From positions 1-64,000 of the forward strand of contig JANNOG010000076.1 of assembly GCA_031398915.1 (NCBI GenBank): a stretch of 64,000 bases of DNA, read 5' to 3'. Numbering within the stretch: position 1 is the stretch's first letter; the number at the start of each line of letters is the position of its first letter. Positions 33,499-42,776 of this stretch are shown here, piece after piece. Source of the DNA: JANNOG01 sp031398915. GTDB lineage: Bacteria > Actinomycetota > Actinomycetes > Actinomycetales > JBBAYJ01. Both the position numbers and the translations under genes were made by a program. Under the pieces are notes generated by a model that had not been told where the DNA came from, made no database searches, and saw only the letters and a program-made list of their open reading frames with translations.

Positions 33499-35048
33499 GC
33501 CCGCAGGTCGGCGCCGGGGGCCTGCCGCGTATCAGCCTGCGCCTGCGGGTGGTGCTGATCGTCATCACAGCGACGGCGCTCGCCATGCTGCTGTTCGGCA
33601 CGATCGTCCTTGCCTTTCTACGCGCCGACCGAATCGCACGGACCGATGCCCTGCTCGAGGCCAGATCGGGCGTCCTTATCGAACGCTTCGACTTCTTTCA
33701 GGAGACGCGCACCAACCCGTTCCCCAGCGATTACGTCGTCGTACTCGTCAATGCCGCGGGTGAGTTCGTTCCTCCCACTCGGGAATCCGGCACGCGTGAC
33801 CGCGTGGGCACACCCAACGTGCGTCAGATCGAGTCCCACATCGCGGACGGCGACGTCGAGGCGCCGTACACCGTCTCGGGGGCTGAGGGCGCCACTCCGT
33901 GGCGTGCCCGGACGATCTTGCTGACCGGGCGTGACGGAGGGCCCGCCGGATCGATCACTGTCGCGCTCCCCCTCGACGCCGACGAGGTCGTCCGCGAGAT
34001 CGCAAGGCGAGCGGCTCTGGTGGGGCTCGTCATCGCCAGCTTCGCAGCCCTCATGGGGTTCTGGGCGGCCAACCGCTCGCTGCGCCCCTTGCGTCGCGTT
34101 GAGGAGACCGCTGCAGCCATCGCCGGCGGCGATTTCGCCCAGCGGATCCCAGGAGGCGGGCAGAACACCGAGGTCGGACGGCTGACCACGGCCCTCAACG
34201 GCATGCTCGGCCAGATCGAAGCCGCGATCTCGAAGCGCGAGGTCTCGCGCGACCGGATGCGGCAGTTCGTCGCCGACGCCAGCCACGAGCTACGCACCCC
34301 CCTGGCCTCGATTCGCGGTTTCGCCGAGCTGTACCGCCAGGGGGCTGTCCCCGACGACGAGGTGCCTGCGACGTTCGTCCGGATCGAGGGCGAGGCGCGA
34401 CGCCTCGGCCGACTGGTCGAGGACCTGCTGCTGCTGGCACGCCTCGACGAGCAGCGCCCGATGCGCCGGGATCCGGTGGACCTGCCGGTATTGGTCGCAG
34501 ACGCCGCCGCCTCCACCCAGGCGCTGGATCCCACCCGGGCGGTACGGGTCAGCGGCCCCTTCGGTGGACCCATGCCCGAGGTCACCGTGACCGGTGACGC
34601 CGACCGGCTGCGCCAGGTGCTGTCCAACCTGGCCGGAAACGCGGTGCGCCACACCCCGATCGCGACGCCGATCGAGTTCACCCTGTCGCAATCGCCCGGC
34701 ACCACTGCGGCGACCAGTGGCTGGGCTGTCGTCGACGTCGTGGATCACGGTGTGGGCGTGCCCGACGACGACAAGGCCCGGGTGTTCGAGCGGTTCACCC
34801 GCCTCGACGCCTCGCGCACCCGCGGCAGCGGTGGTGGCGCAGGGTTGGGTCTGTCGATCGTGGCAGGTGTGGTGGCGGCGCACGCCGGTCGGGTCGAGGT
34901 CCTCGACACTCCCGGGGGCGGGTCGACATTTCGAGTGTGGCTGCCCCCTGCCACAGCGTCGATCGAATCCGGGTCGATCGAATCCGAGGTCGGCGCAACG
35001 TCGAGCCGATCAGCGGCGGACGACGTCGAACTGGACCTACGCCAGTAA
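33495..35048 (+). CDS. Membrane sensor histidine kinase
   Basis: This 517-residue kinase has two membrane helices (RVVLIVITATALAMLLFGTIV and ALVGLVIASFAALMGFWAA) flanking an extracytoplasmic sensor of about 130 residues, a HAMP domain, the phospho-acceptor His264 in SHELRTPLASIRG, and an ATPase domain with NLAGNAVRHTP, DHGVGVPDDDKARVF and GGAGLGLSIV. It pairs with the preceding response regulator by 4-bp overlap. Its 3' end overlaps the convergent ABC exporter gene by 12 bp. The signal is unknown. Confidence 0.94.
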   Translation: MSPQVGAGGLPRISLRLRVVLIVITATALAMLLFGTIVLAFLRADRIARTDALLEARSGVLIERFDFFQETRTNPFPSDYVVVLVNAAGEFVPPTRESGTRDRVGTPNVRQIESHIADGDVEAPYTVSGAEGATPWRARTILLTGRDGGPAGSITVALPLDADEVVREIARRAALVGLVIASFAALMGFWAANRSLRPLRRVEETAAAIAGGDFAQRIPGGGQNTEVGRLTTALNGMLGQIEAAISKREVSRDRMRQFVADASHELRTPLASIRGFAELYRQGAVPDDEVPATFVRIEGEARRLGRLVEDLLLLARLDEQRPMRRDPVDLPVLVADAAASTQALDPTRAVRVSGPFGGPMPEVTVTGDADRLRQVLSNLAGNAVRHTPIATPIEFTLSQSPGTTAATSGWAVVDVVDHGVGVPDDDKARVFERFTRLDASRTRGSGGGAGLGLSIVAGVVAAHAGRVEVLDTPGGGSTFRVWLPPATASIESGSIESEVGATSSRSAADDVELDLRQ

Positions 35049-36812
35049 CTGCCTGGTAGCGAATTCGCGGTACACCGGTGAGCTGACGACCAGATCGGCG
35101 TGCGTGCCCGAATCGACCACCCGACCAGCGTCGAGCACGACGATCTGCGCGGCGCCGACGACTGTCGAGAGTCGGTGCGCCACGACCAGGACGCTCGTGG
35201 TCGCGGCGATCGCCCCGATGGCGTCGGCCAGCGCCGCCTCGTTGGCGGCGTCGAGATTGGCCGTGGGCTCGTCCAACAACAGCAGGGCGGGGCGAGCGAT
35301 GAGGGCCCGGGCGATGGCGAGTCGCTGTCGTTCGCCACCGGACAGCAGGACGCCGTCGTCGCCGACGGGCGCGTCCAGGCCCAATGGCGAACGCTGCACG
35401 ATGCCCAGCAGGTTGACCGTGGCGAGGGCGTTCAGCAGGTCACCGTCAGTGGTGTCGGGAGCGGACAGCTTGAGGTTGTCGCGGATCGTCCCCGCCAGGG
35501 CGGGTGCGTCCTGCTCGACGTAGGCGATCCGTCGGCGCAGCGCGTCGTGGGTCAGTTCGCGCACGTCGTGACCATCGACCAGGACAGCTCCGGCGTCGAC
35601 GTCGTAGAACCGCTCCACCAGCGCAAGGATCGTGGACTTGCCGGCTCCGGAGGGGCCGACCAACGCGGTCGTGACGCCCGCGGCGGCGGTCAGCGACACG
35701 CCGCGCAGGACCTGGGTCCCGTCCGCATAGGCGAAATGGACGTCGCGGAACTCGATGGCGGGCGTCGTGACGAGCGTGGTGACAGGCGTCGACGACTCCT
35801 GCGCCGCCCTCACCCGCACCGGGACGTCGCCCTCGACCGGCAGGGCGAGGACCTCGTCGATCCGCTCGATGGCACCCAACCCGGTCTGGATAGCGGTGGC
35901 CGCCTGGATCGCCGACGCCAGCGGCTGCACCAAGAGGAACAGCAGCACGATGAATGCGACCAGGTCGCCGATGGTGGCCGTCTCGGCGGCGACCCGAGCG
36001 CCGCCGATACCGAGGACGGCGATGAACGCCCCCTGCACGGCGATCGCCGCGACCGGGCCCAGCAGTGCCTGGACTCGCGCCACCCGGACACCGGCATCGA
36101 AGGCGGCCCGAATCGCTGCCGAGATCGCACCGGCCTCCCGCGTCTCGGCCCGGGCTGCCCGGACGGTTCGCACAGCCGTGAGGGCCCGCTCGACGCCCGC
36201 CGTCATGTCACCGACCGCCTCCTGGGCTTGGCGCGACAGGCGCCGGATCCTGCCCAGAGCGGCCGCGGAGCCGGCCAGCACCAGACCGACGGCGATGACC
36301 GTCACCAGCAGCAGGATCGGGTCGACGACGGCCATCAGGACGAGGGCTCCGACGGCGGTCAGGGTGCCGGACACGGCATCGACCAGGCCAGAGGTCACCA
36401 CGGCCCGCAGCAGTGTGGTGTCCGCCCCCACCCGCGAGATGAGGTCGCCGGTGCGTCGGCGGTCGAACTCGGCGATCGGCAACCGCAAGAGATGGTCGAC
36501 CAGCCTCGTGCGGGCCTGACGGACCACGGCCTCACCCGTGCGTTGCAGCAGGTAAGCCTGGACACCGGACAGGATGGCGGCGACGACGAGGGCCACCACC
36601 AGCACGACCGCAGGGACGATCAGGGCGCGGCTGATCCCGTCGGCGCTGATCGAATCCACCGCCGATCGGGCCAGCAGGGGCTGGGCGAGGGCGAACGCGG
36701 CGGTGACGATGGCGATCGCCGCCGCGGCAGTCAGGGCGCGCAGTTGGGGACGGAGGTATCGGGAGAGGACCTTGGCCTGGCGGGGAACCTGGACAGAGCG
36801 CGACGAGGCCAC
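35037..36812 (-). CDS. ABC exporter half-transporter with fused membrane and ATPase domains
   Basis: This 591-residue protein has six transmembrane helices in the first 320 residues, then an ATPase domain with Walker A GPSGAGKST, signature LSGGERQRLAIARALI, Walker B LLLLDEPTANLD and the H-loop VVAHRLSTV. The fold is of the MsbA/multidrug type and works as a homodimer or heterodimer. The substrate is unknown. GTG is used as start. It is convergent with the two-component system, so it may or may not be controlled by it, and divergent from the HtrA-like gene. Confidence 0.93.
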   Translation of the reverse strand: MASSRSVQVPRQAKVLSRYLRPQLRALTAAAAIAIVTAAFALAQPLLARSAVDSISADGISRALIVPAVVLVVALVVAAILSGVQAYLLQRTGEAVVRQARTRLVDHLLRLPIAEFDRRRTGDLISRVGADTTLLRAVVTSGLVDAVSGTLTAVGALVLMAVVDPILLLVTVIAVGLVLAGSAAALGRIRRLSRQAQEAVGDMTAGVERALTAVRTVRAARAETREAGAISAAIRAAFDAGVRVARVQALLGPVAAIAVQGAFIAVLGIGGARVAAETATIGDLVAFIVLLFLLVQPLASAIQAATAIQTGLGAIERIDEVLALPVEGDVPVRVRAAQESSTPVTTLVTTPAIEFRDVHFAYADGTQVLRGVSLTAAAGVTTALVGPSGAGKSTILALVERFYDVDAGAVLVDGHDVRELTHDALRRRIAYVEQDAPALAGTIRDNLKLSAPDTTDGDLLNALATVNLLGIVQRSPLGLDAPVGDDGVLLSGGERQRLAIARALIARPALLLLDEPTANLDAANEAALADAIGAIAATTSVLVVAHRLSTVVGAAQIVVLDAGRVVDSGTHADLVVSSPVYREFATRQLLA

Positions 36813-36895
36813 GTCCGCTGCAACGCTGCGGGGTCCACAGCCGGTTCCCAGGGCACGCTCATCACTGGCGCAGCGGGTGCGGGCACTGTCAGTTC

Positions 36896-38113
36896 ATGAC
36901 CATCGGCACGAGCACCGACGCGGCGCCCACCCACCCGGTCGTCCCCGATTCCGGTCGACCCGGCACCCGGTCGGGCCGGGTCGTCGCGGCGGCCACGGTG
37001 GCGGCTCTCCTGGTCGCTGCCGTGTCCCTGACCTCGGGCGCGCTGGTGGGGCGCGAGGTCGTGGAGCGGACTCGGGCGAACCTCGCAGACCCCGACAGCC
37101 CACCGGCGGTGGCCGAGTCTGTCGTCGTCGCGAGCGCGACCCCCCTGACCACGCAGGCGATCGACTGGGCGGCGGTTGCCACCACGGTGCAGCCCAGCGT
37201 CGTGTCCATCCTGGTGTCCACGCCGTACGGTCAGGGTCAGGGCAGCGGAATCCTGATCGACGACGACGGTCGCATCCTCACCAACAACCACGTCGTGTCA
37301 GGCGCCGAGCAGGGCGGCGACATCGAGGTCCGGTTGGTCGACGGCCGCGTGCTGTCGGCGACGATCGTCGGTCTCGATCCCGCCACCGACCTCGCCGTGA
37401 TCCAGGTCGGCGACGCTCCGGACGATCTGGTGGCCGCCACCCTGGGTGACTCGGACGGCATCGACGTCGGTGACCCCGTGATGGCGATCGGCAACCCGTT
37501 GGGACTGGCCGGCACCGTGACCACGGGGATCGTGTCGGCCCTCGACCGTCCGGTCACCGCGACCGACGCCAACACCGAGACCGGCGCGCAGGGGGCGAGT
37601 GTGGTGACCGCCGCCATCCAGACCGACGCCGCCGTGAACCCAGGCAATTCGGGTGGTGCACTGGTGGATTCGGCCGGTCAGGTGATCGGCGTCAACTCGG
37701 CCATCGCCAGCCTGGGCGGCGACGCGTCGACGTCCGGCTCGATCGGACTCGGTTTCGCCATCCCCAGCAACGAGGCCCGCGACGTCGCCGAACAGCTGAT
37801 CGCCGACGGCTTCGCCGAGCACGCGAGGATGGGCGTGAGCCTGGCCGACATCGTCGCGACCACCGAGGCGGGCGACCGCGCGGCAGCCGTCGTGACCGAG
37901 GTGGTGGCCGGCTCCCCCGCGGCAGATGCGGGGATTCGACAGGGCGATGCCGTGATCGCGGTGGGCGGGCGCCGGGTCACCGACGCGTTGTCGATGACGG
38001 CCGTCGTCCGCTCGTACCGGCCCGGCGAAGCCGTCGCCGTCACGCTGGTGCGCGACGGCCGGACGAGCGATCTCGACGTGACACTGGTGGCGGCCGACGA
38101 ACGCAGTGCCTGA
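36896..38113 (+). CDS. HtrA/DegP-type membrane-anchored serine protease with PDZ domain
   Basis: This 405-residue protein has a cytoplasmic N-terminus of about 30 residues, one transmembrane anchor (VVAAATVAALLVAAVSLTSG), a trypsin-like domain with His132 (TNNHVV), Asp165 (TDLAVIQV) and Ser252 (NPGNSGGAL), and a C-terminal PDZ domain (SPAADAGIRQGDAVIAVGGR). Such proteases handle misfolded proteins in the envelope and regulate stress responses. The closest actinobacterial relatives are PepD and HtrA types. It is divergent from the ABC exporter gene, with 83 bp between. Confidence 0.93.
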   Translation: MTIGTSTDAAPTHPVVPDSGRPGTRSGRVVAAATVAALLVAAVSLTSGALVGREVVERTRANLADPDSPPAVAESVVVASATPLTTQAIDWAAVATTVQPSVVSILVSTPYGQGQGSGILIDDDGRILTNNHVVSGAEQGGDIEVRLVDGRVLSATIVGLDPATDLAVIQVGDAPDDLVAATLGDSDGIDVGDPVMAIGNPLGLAGTVTTGIVSALDRPVTATDANTETGAQGASVVTAAIQTDAAVNPGNSGGALVDSAGQVIGVNSAIASLGGDASTSGSIGLGFAIPSNEARDVAEQLIADGFAEHARMGVSLADIVATTEAGDRAAAVVTEVVAGSPAADAGIRQGDAVIAVGGRRVTDALSMTAVVRSYRPGEAVAVTLVRDGRTSDLDVTLVAADERSA

Positions 38114-38155
38114 CCTGACGGCAGGCGCTCGGGCAGGTCCGCGTGGTCGGGCCCC

Positions 38156-38198
38156 GTGCTGTCAGATCCGTGCTACCAGATCCGCGCTGTCAGATCCG
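38156..38198. repeat. 14-bp imperfect tandem repeat, three copies
   Basis: Copies of GTGCTGTCAGATCC, with two or fewer changes each, occupy most of the 97-bp gap between the convergent HtrA-like and PEP-mutase-like genes. No hairpin is formed by a single unit. Confidence 0.8.
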
Positions 38199-38210
38199 CT
38201 CGTCAGGCGC

Positions 38211-38990
38211 CTAGTTGAGGGCTCGGATGCCCTCGGGCAGGGTGCCGCCCGCCAACAGGACCGTGGCGGCGTCCTGCAACGAGGTCAGGGCGAGGCGCTG
38301 GGTGATGGGACCGAACGACAACCGGGCCACCCCCAACGACGCGAGGGTCGCCTGGTCGGGGGTGCCGGGCAGGCCGATGACACTCAGCGTGCGCGGGCCC
38401 AAGGCGTCCACCAGCCGACCGATCGTCGGCGCGTCCAGACTGCCGGGCACGAACACACACGCCGCCCCGGCATCGAGGAACGCCCGGCCACGAGCGATGG
38501 CATCAGCGACGACGTCCTCGCGGTCGCGATCTCCGGCCTTGAGGAACGCGTCCGTGCGAGCGTTGAGGACGAAGTCGTCGATCCCCTCGGCCTGGGCTGC
38601 CGCGACCGCCCGCTCGACCTGGGCCGCGGCCTCCGCAACCGGTCGCATCTGATCTTCGAGGTTCGCCCCCACGGCACCGGCCTGGATGGCCAGCCGGACG
38701 GTGGCGGCGACGTCGCCGTAACCACCTTCGATGTCCGCGCTGACCGGGACGTCGACGGCGGCACAGATCCGGCCGATCATGTCGACCATCGATTCGAGTG
38801 GGATCTGCTCGCCATCGGCGTAGCCGAAGCTGGCTGCGATCGAATGACTGGCCGTGGCGAGCGCCTGGCAACCGGGGGCGGCGGCGACGACGGTGGCAGA
38901 CACCGCATCCCAGACATTGACCATCACCAGCAGGTCAGGATCGGTGTGCAACCGCGACAGCTCTGTCGCGCTCTCAGCCTGGGTAGTCAT
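38211..38990 (-). CDS. Isocitrate lyase/PEP mutase superfamily protein
   Basis: This 259-residue TIM-barrel protein has NVWDAVSATVVAAAPGCQALATASHSIA at the N-terminus, DVPVSADIEGGYGD (metal-binding Asp/Glu loop) and VGANLEDQM, then LNARTDAFLKAGDRD. These match the PEP mutase-like/carboxyphosphonoenolpyruvate mutase-like group that makes or breaks C-C or C-P bonds next to a carbonyl. The exact reaction is not readable. It stands alone with no phosphonate genes in the window. Confidence 0.88.
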   Translation of the reverse strand: MTTQAESATELSRLHTDPDLLVMVNVWDAVSATVVAAAPGCQALATASHSIAASFGYADGEQIPLESMVDMIGRICAAVDVPVSADIEGGYGDVAATVRLAIQAGAVGANLEDQMRPVAEAAAQVERAVAAAQAEGIDDFVLNARTDAFLKAGDRDREDVVADAIARGRAFLDAGAACVFVPGSLDAPTIGRLVDALGPRTLSVIGLPGTPDQATLASLGVARLSFGPITQRLALTSLQDAATVLLAGGTLPEGIRALN

Positions 38991-39175
38991 GCCAGGAACC
39001 GTATGACACCAACGGGGTCGTCACCACGTGAACGTGACCGGATGTTCGGCGCGCCGTTGCCGACCATGCCTGTGGACAACGGCAGCGGCGCAGCCACCGA
39101 ACCTGGCAGCGTCTTCGTCGACGGCGCACCGACCGTCGAACACGCCGGCAGGCGACGACACCGTGGGGATACGAC

Positions 39176-39466
39176 ATGAGCAGGTTCGAAGTCGACAGCG
39201 ATGCGGTCAGTGCCGCGAGCGGCAAGGTCCAGGGATCGATCGGGACCCTCTCCAGCGAGGTGGACCTGATGATGCGCCACCTCGACGAGTTGCAGTCGAC
39301 ATGGCGGGGCGGGGCTGCCAACAGCTTTGCCGTAGTGGTCGCCGAGTGGCGGGCGACGCAGGAGCGGGTGAAGGAGTCCCTGCAGTCGATTCAGGGGGCG
39401 CTCGCGCTCGCCGGACGGCAGTACGCCGAGGTGGAGGACTCGACCACGCGGATGTTCGCCGGCTGA
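39176..39466 (+). CDS. WXG100 family (ESAT-6-like) type VII secretion substrate
   Basis: This 96-residue helical hairpin protein has the central W-x-G turn (STWRGGAANSF, residues 42-52) and a C-terminal Y-x-x-x-D/E motif (YAEVEDS). Both are the export marks of WXG100 proteins. It would be secreted by an ESX system as a dimer with itself or a partner. No partner, EccC or PPE genes are near, so the secretion machinery must be elsewhere. A 185-bp gap upstream contains no recognised gene. Confidence 0.9.
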   Translation: MSRFEVDSDAVSAASGKVQGSIGTLSSEVDLMMRHLDELQSTWRGGAANSFAVVVAEWRATQERVKESLQSIQGALALAGRQYAEVEDSTTRMFAG

Positions 39467-39516
39467 TCCGGCATGGCCGGTCGGTCCGGGGATCCCGGGC
39501 GACGTAGTCTCAGTGG

Positions 39517-40563
39517 GTGGCGACGACGCAACTGGGGCAGCTGGCGACGGCCGGAGGCGGGCTGGTCGACACCTGGGGTCGACGGGCGGTGGACCTGAGG
39601 GTCAGCCTGACGGATCGATGCAACCTTCGCTGCACCTATTGCATGCCGCCGGAAGGTCTGCCGTGGTTGGCCAACGACGCGTTGTTGCGTCCGGAAGAGA
39701 CACTGCGCCTGATCCGGATCGCGGTCGAGTCGCTGGGGGTCACCGACGTCCGATTCACCGGCGGCGAGCCGCTGTTGCGCCGCGACCTCGAAGACCTGGT
39801 GGCGGGCACTGCCGCCCTGCGCACCCCGGCGGGTAGCCCACCGGGCATCGCGCTGACGACCAACGGCATCGGGTTGGATCGCCGAGCCGCAGGGCTGGTA
39901 CTGGCGGGCCTCGACCGCGCGACGGTCAGTATCGACACCCTCGATCCGCAACGATTCGCCACGATGACCGGTCGCTCCCGCCATGGCGACGCCGTAGCGG
40001 GTGCCGAGGCTGCTGTCGCCGCCGGTCTGGACCCGGTCAAGCTCAATGCGGTGTTGCTGCGGGGCGTCAATGACGACGAGGCTGTCGCCATAGTGGAGTG
40101 GACCTGCCGGATCGGTATCGAGGCCCGATTCATCGAGCAGATGCCGCTGGAGGCCCACGGCACCTGGGACCGCTCCCAGATGGTGACGCAGGCCGAGATC
40201 CTCGACGATCTGCGGGCGGCGTTCGACCTGGTCGACGTGCCCTCGCGGGGCAGCTCGCCCGCCCAGCGCTGGTGGGTCGAGCGTGACGGCGTCCGACTGG
40301 GCAGCGTCGGGGTCATCGCGGCGGTGACGGCCCCGTTCTGTGGCGACTGCGACCGGACCCGGCTCACCGCGGACGGTCAGATTCGCTCGTGCCTGTTCGC
40401 CACCACAGAAACCGACCTCCGGGGTCTGATGCGTTCCGGTGCCTCGGACGACGTCGTCGCAGCCGCCTGGCGGGCGGCGATGTGGGCCAAGAAGCCCGGT
40501 CACGGGATCGACGACCCCTCGTTCCTGCGACCGCAGCGCCCGATGAGCGCTATCGGCGGGTGA
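39517..40563 (+). CDS. moaA: GTP 3',8-cyclase MoaA
   Basis: This 348-residue radical SAM enzyme has N-terminal cluster cysteines C35, C39 and C42 (RCNLRCTYCMP) and a second C-terminal cluster with C275, C278 and C292 (FCGDCDRTRL...RSC). FTGGEPLLRRDLEDL follows the first cluster. It converts GTP to 3',8-cyclo-GTP, the first step of molybdopterin synthesis. It uses a GTG start at 39517 and overlaps the moaD start by 4 bp. The partner MoaC is not in the window. Confidence 0.96.
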   Translation: MATTQLGQLATAGGGLVDTWGRRAVDLRVSLTDRCNLRCTYCMPPEGLPWLANDALLRPEETLRLIRIAVESLGVTDVRFTGGEPLLRRDLEDLVAGTAALRTPAGSPPGIALTTNGIGLDRRAAGLVLAGLDRATVSIDTLDPQRFATMTGRSRHGDAVAGAEAAVAAGLDPVKLNAVLLRGVNDDEAVAIVEWTCRIGIEARFIEQMPLEAHGTWDRSQMVTQAEILDDLRAAFDLVDVPSRGSSPAQRWWVERDGVRLGSVGVIAAVTAPFCGDCDRTRLTADGQIRSCLFATTETDLRGLMRSGASDDVVAAAWRAAMWAKKPGHGIDDPSFLRPQRPMSAIGG

Positions 40564-40820
40564 TCACCGTCAGGCTGTTCGCCGGTGCCCGTGCCGCGGC
40601 GGACGGAAGCAGAGAGGTGCCCGTGTCTGTCGACGGCCCCTCGTCAGCCGGCGCCGTCGTGGTGGCCGACGTGCTGGAGCAGTTGACCCAGCGGCATCCG
40701 CGCACTGCGAGCGTCCTGCCGGCCTGCTCGTACCTGCTCGACGGGGTTCGGGCACGGCTCGACACACCCGTCGCCGCCGCGACCCACCTCGACGTGCTCC
40801 CGCCGTTCAGCGGGGGCTGA
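40560..40820 (+). CDS. moaD: MoaD/ThiS-type molybdopterin synthase sulfur carrier
   Basis: This 86-residue ubiquitin-like protein ends in PPFSGG, the Gly-Gly tail that becomes a thiocarboxylate. It opens with ITVRLFAGARAAADG, the MoaD pattern. The start GTG overlaps the moaA stop as GTGA. It supplies sulfur to MoaE for conversion of cyclic pyranopterin monophosphate to molybdopterin. The moaE gene is 1.5 kb away on the other strand, beyond a P450 gene. Confidence 0.93.
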   Translation: MITVRLFAGARAAADGSREVPVSVDGPSSAGAVVVADVLEQLTQRHPRTASVLPACSYLLDGVRARLDTPVAAATHLDVLPPFSGG

Positions 40821-40825
40821 GGGCC

Positions 40826-40871
40826 GGTCGGCTCAGGTGCTCGGTCGGCTCAGGTGCTCGGTCGGCCCAGG
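40826..40871. repeat. 17-bp tandem duplication across the P450 stop codon
   Basis: GGTCGGCTCAGGTGCTC is present twice exactly and a third time in part. Each full copy contains, on the minus strand, the end of the P450 reading frame (R-P-S-T-stop). The duplication therefore adds a spare copy of the C-terminal codons and stop beyond the actual stop. Confidence 0.85.
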
Positions 40872-42247
40872 CGGACCGGCAGGCTGGCGAACCCGCGCAG
40901 CGTCACGCTGGTCGTGCGCACCGGCGGTGCGGCGAATCGGACATTGGGGAACCGTTCGAACAACCGCCGCAACGCGATCTCGGCCTGCAACCGGGCCAGT
41001 ACGCCACCGACACACGCATGGATCCCGCCACCCATCCCCACGTGGTCGGCCGCGTTCACGCGCTCGATGTCGAACTCGTGCGGAGCGTCGAATACCGCGG
41101 GGTCTCGATTGGCGCCGCCCACAGCCAGCACCACCTGGGCACCAGCGGGAACGACGGTCCCCGCCAGACTGGTGTCCCAGCGCGCCTCACGGGTGATGAG
41201 GGCGACCGGTGGGTTCCATCGCATCACCTCGTCGACCGCGTTACCCCACAGCTCCGGCCTGGCCAGCAGGATCTCGGCCTGTTGGGGGTGGCGACCCAGG
41301 GCGTGGATGCCGTTGCCGACCAGGGTGGCCGCAGTCTCGTAACCGGCCTGCAGGATCAGCAGGGCTGTGGCGCCCGCCTCGCGCAGGCTGAGCCCGCCGG
41401 AATCCTCCGCCGCGTCGCCGTCGGCGTCCGTCATGGCACCGAATCCCTCGCCGGGCTCCAACATCGCGTCGATCAGGGCGTCCCCCGGCAGGCGCCAACG
41501 CGACGCCAGCACGTCGTCCAGATAGCGACGCAGCGCATGTTGCGAGGCCAGGGCGGCACGGCGCTGTGGCGCGGTGACAGCCTCACCGGCGGCGAGGAGA
41601 TCGTCGGCCCACTGCCGCAGTTGCGGCCAGTCCGCCGACGGCACACCCAGCACGTCCCCGACGATCATCGCGGCAAGCGCCTGGGCGTACTCGCTCATGA
41701 CATCGACCGTCGCCGCACCCTCCAGGCGGTCCAGCAGCCCGTCGGCCAGCCCCTCGACGTCGGTCCGCATCTCGTTGACGGCATCCGGGGCGAATGCCCT
41801 CGACACCAATTCGCGCAGCCGGGAGTGTTCGGGTGGGTCGGTGCCGATCAGCGCACCGGCGTAGGGGACGTCGATCCCGTTGAGCGCCTCGACGCCATGG
41901 TGGGCGAACTCGGCGGGCGCGGGGTCGGTGGTCACCGCGCGCGGGCTGACGCCACCGGTCGGCCGGTGCAGCGAACGGACGCTGGAGAACGTCCCGGGAT
42001 CGGACAGCACCGAGCGGCAGACGTCGTAGTGCGCCGTCACCAGGGCGGTGCGCCCGCGGACGAGGCGACCCCGGCGGCGCAACTCGTCGTAGAACGGGTT
42101 GGGGTCCTGGCGAACCTCGTCGGACAGCAGCCGTGCCACGGGATCCGCGCGGGATTCGCCCGCGTCACCGACCACGCCCAGCATCCGCTGAGCGGGCACG
42201 TGGCCGACGGTGGGAGTGCTGGTCGAGGTGATCCGGGCGTCTAGCAC
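40850..42247 (-). CDS. Cytochrome P450
   Basis: This 465-residue P450 has the I-helix oxygen-binding segment LLILQAGYETAATL, a K-helix region with EVMRWNPPVALITREA and the heme-ligand loop GMGGGIHACVGGVLARLQ, with Cys as thiolate ligand. The usual Phe of the heme loop is replaced by Met (VGMGGGIHAC). The N-terminus is about 30 residues longer than common bacterial P450s. It needs an external ferredoxin/reductase. A phthalate-dioxygenase-type reductase gene is 0.5 kb upstream beyond moaE, but pairing is not established. The substrate is unknown. Confidence 0.93.
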   Translation of the reverse strand: MLDARITSTSTPTVGHVPAQRMLGVVGDAGESRADPVARLLSDEVRQDPNPFYDELRRRGRLVRGRTALVTAHYDVCRSVLSDPGTFSSVRSLHRPTGGVSPRAVTTDPAPAEFAHHGVEALNGIDVPYAGALIGTDPPEHSRLRELVSRAFAPDAVNEMRTDVEGLADGLLDRLEGAATVDVMSEYAQALAAMIVGDVLGVPSADWPQLRQWADDLLAAGEAVTAPQRRAALASQHALRRYLDDVLASRWRLPGDALIDAMLEPGEGFGAMTDADGDAAEDSGGLSLREAGATALLILQAGYETAATLVGNGIHALGRHPQQAEILLARPELWGNAVDEVMRWNPPVALITREARWDTSLAGTVVPAGAQVVLAVGGANRDPAVFDAPHEFDIERVNAADHVGMGGGIHACVGGVLARLQAEIALRRLFERFPNVRFAAPPVRTTSVTLRGFASLPVRLGRPST

Positions 42248-42285
42248 GTGAGCACACTAAGTGACGGAACGGTCGCTAGTGGTGC

Positions 42286-42747
42286 TTATCCTGGAACCGG
42301 CGCTGCCGCCCCCAGCCCGACCCACTCATCGCTACCGTCAGTGAATATCTGGTGCTTCCATACAGGTAGACGCTCCTTGATGAGGTCGACCAGGTCACTT
42401 GCAGTGACGAATGCCTCGCGTCGGTGGGCAGAAGCGACAGCGACGACCAAGGCGGGATCACCTACGCTGAGTGACCCAATCCGGTGCACAGCCGCGATTG
42501 CGGACTCGGGGTGCGTAGCGGCGATCTGCATACAGACCTCGCGCATCACGCCCGCTGCGTCAGGGTGCGCCTCGTAGTCCAGCCGCACCACCCGACCGCG
42601 CCCCGGTGTGTCGTGATCACGCACGACGCCGGCGAACGTCACGACGGCGCCCATCCGGGCGGACCCCACGAGTGCAACGAGGGCGTCGGTGTCGATCGGG
42701 TCCGTGCTGACCTGGGCGTGACGCAGACCCGATGGGGAGATGCTCAT
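42286..42747 (-). CDS. moaE: Molybdopterin synthase catalytic subunit MoaE
   Basis: The ATG at 42747 gives 153 residues (a GTG at 42753 is an alternative). Signatures are GAVVTFAGVVRDHDTPG, LDYEAHPDAAGVMREVC, IAAVHRIGSLSVGDPALVVAVASAHR and the C-terminal KERLPVWKHQIFTDGSDEWVG, with the active-site Lys in IKERLPVWKHQ. It works with MoaD to insert dithiolene sulfurs. Its codon use looks less GC-biased than its neighbours. It is separated from moaA-moaD by the P450 gene and reads in the opposite direction. Confidence 0.95.
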   Translation of the reverse strand: MSISPSGLRHAQVSTDPIDTDALVALVGSARMGAVVTFAGVVRDHDTPGRGRVVRLDYEAHPDAAGVMREVCMQIAATHPESAIAAVHRIGSLSVGDPALVVAVASAHRREAFVTASDLVDLIKERLPVWKHQIFTDGSDEWVGLGAAAPVPG

Positions 42748-42776
42748 GGCCACACGCTACGCACCGACACCGCGGA

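Noticed and set aside
35100..36899. 599-codon plus-strand frame opposite the ABC exporter
   Set aside because: The translation is Gly/Arg/Asp/His low complexity, while the minus frame has all ABC motifs.
39176..39466. WXG100 gene as part of a full ESX locus
   Set aside because: No EccB, EccC, EccD, MycP, PE or PPE genes were found in the window.
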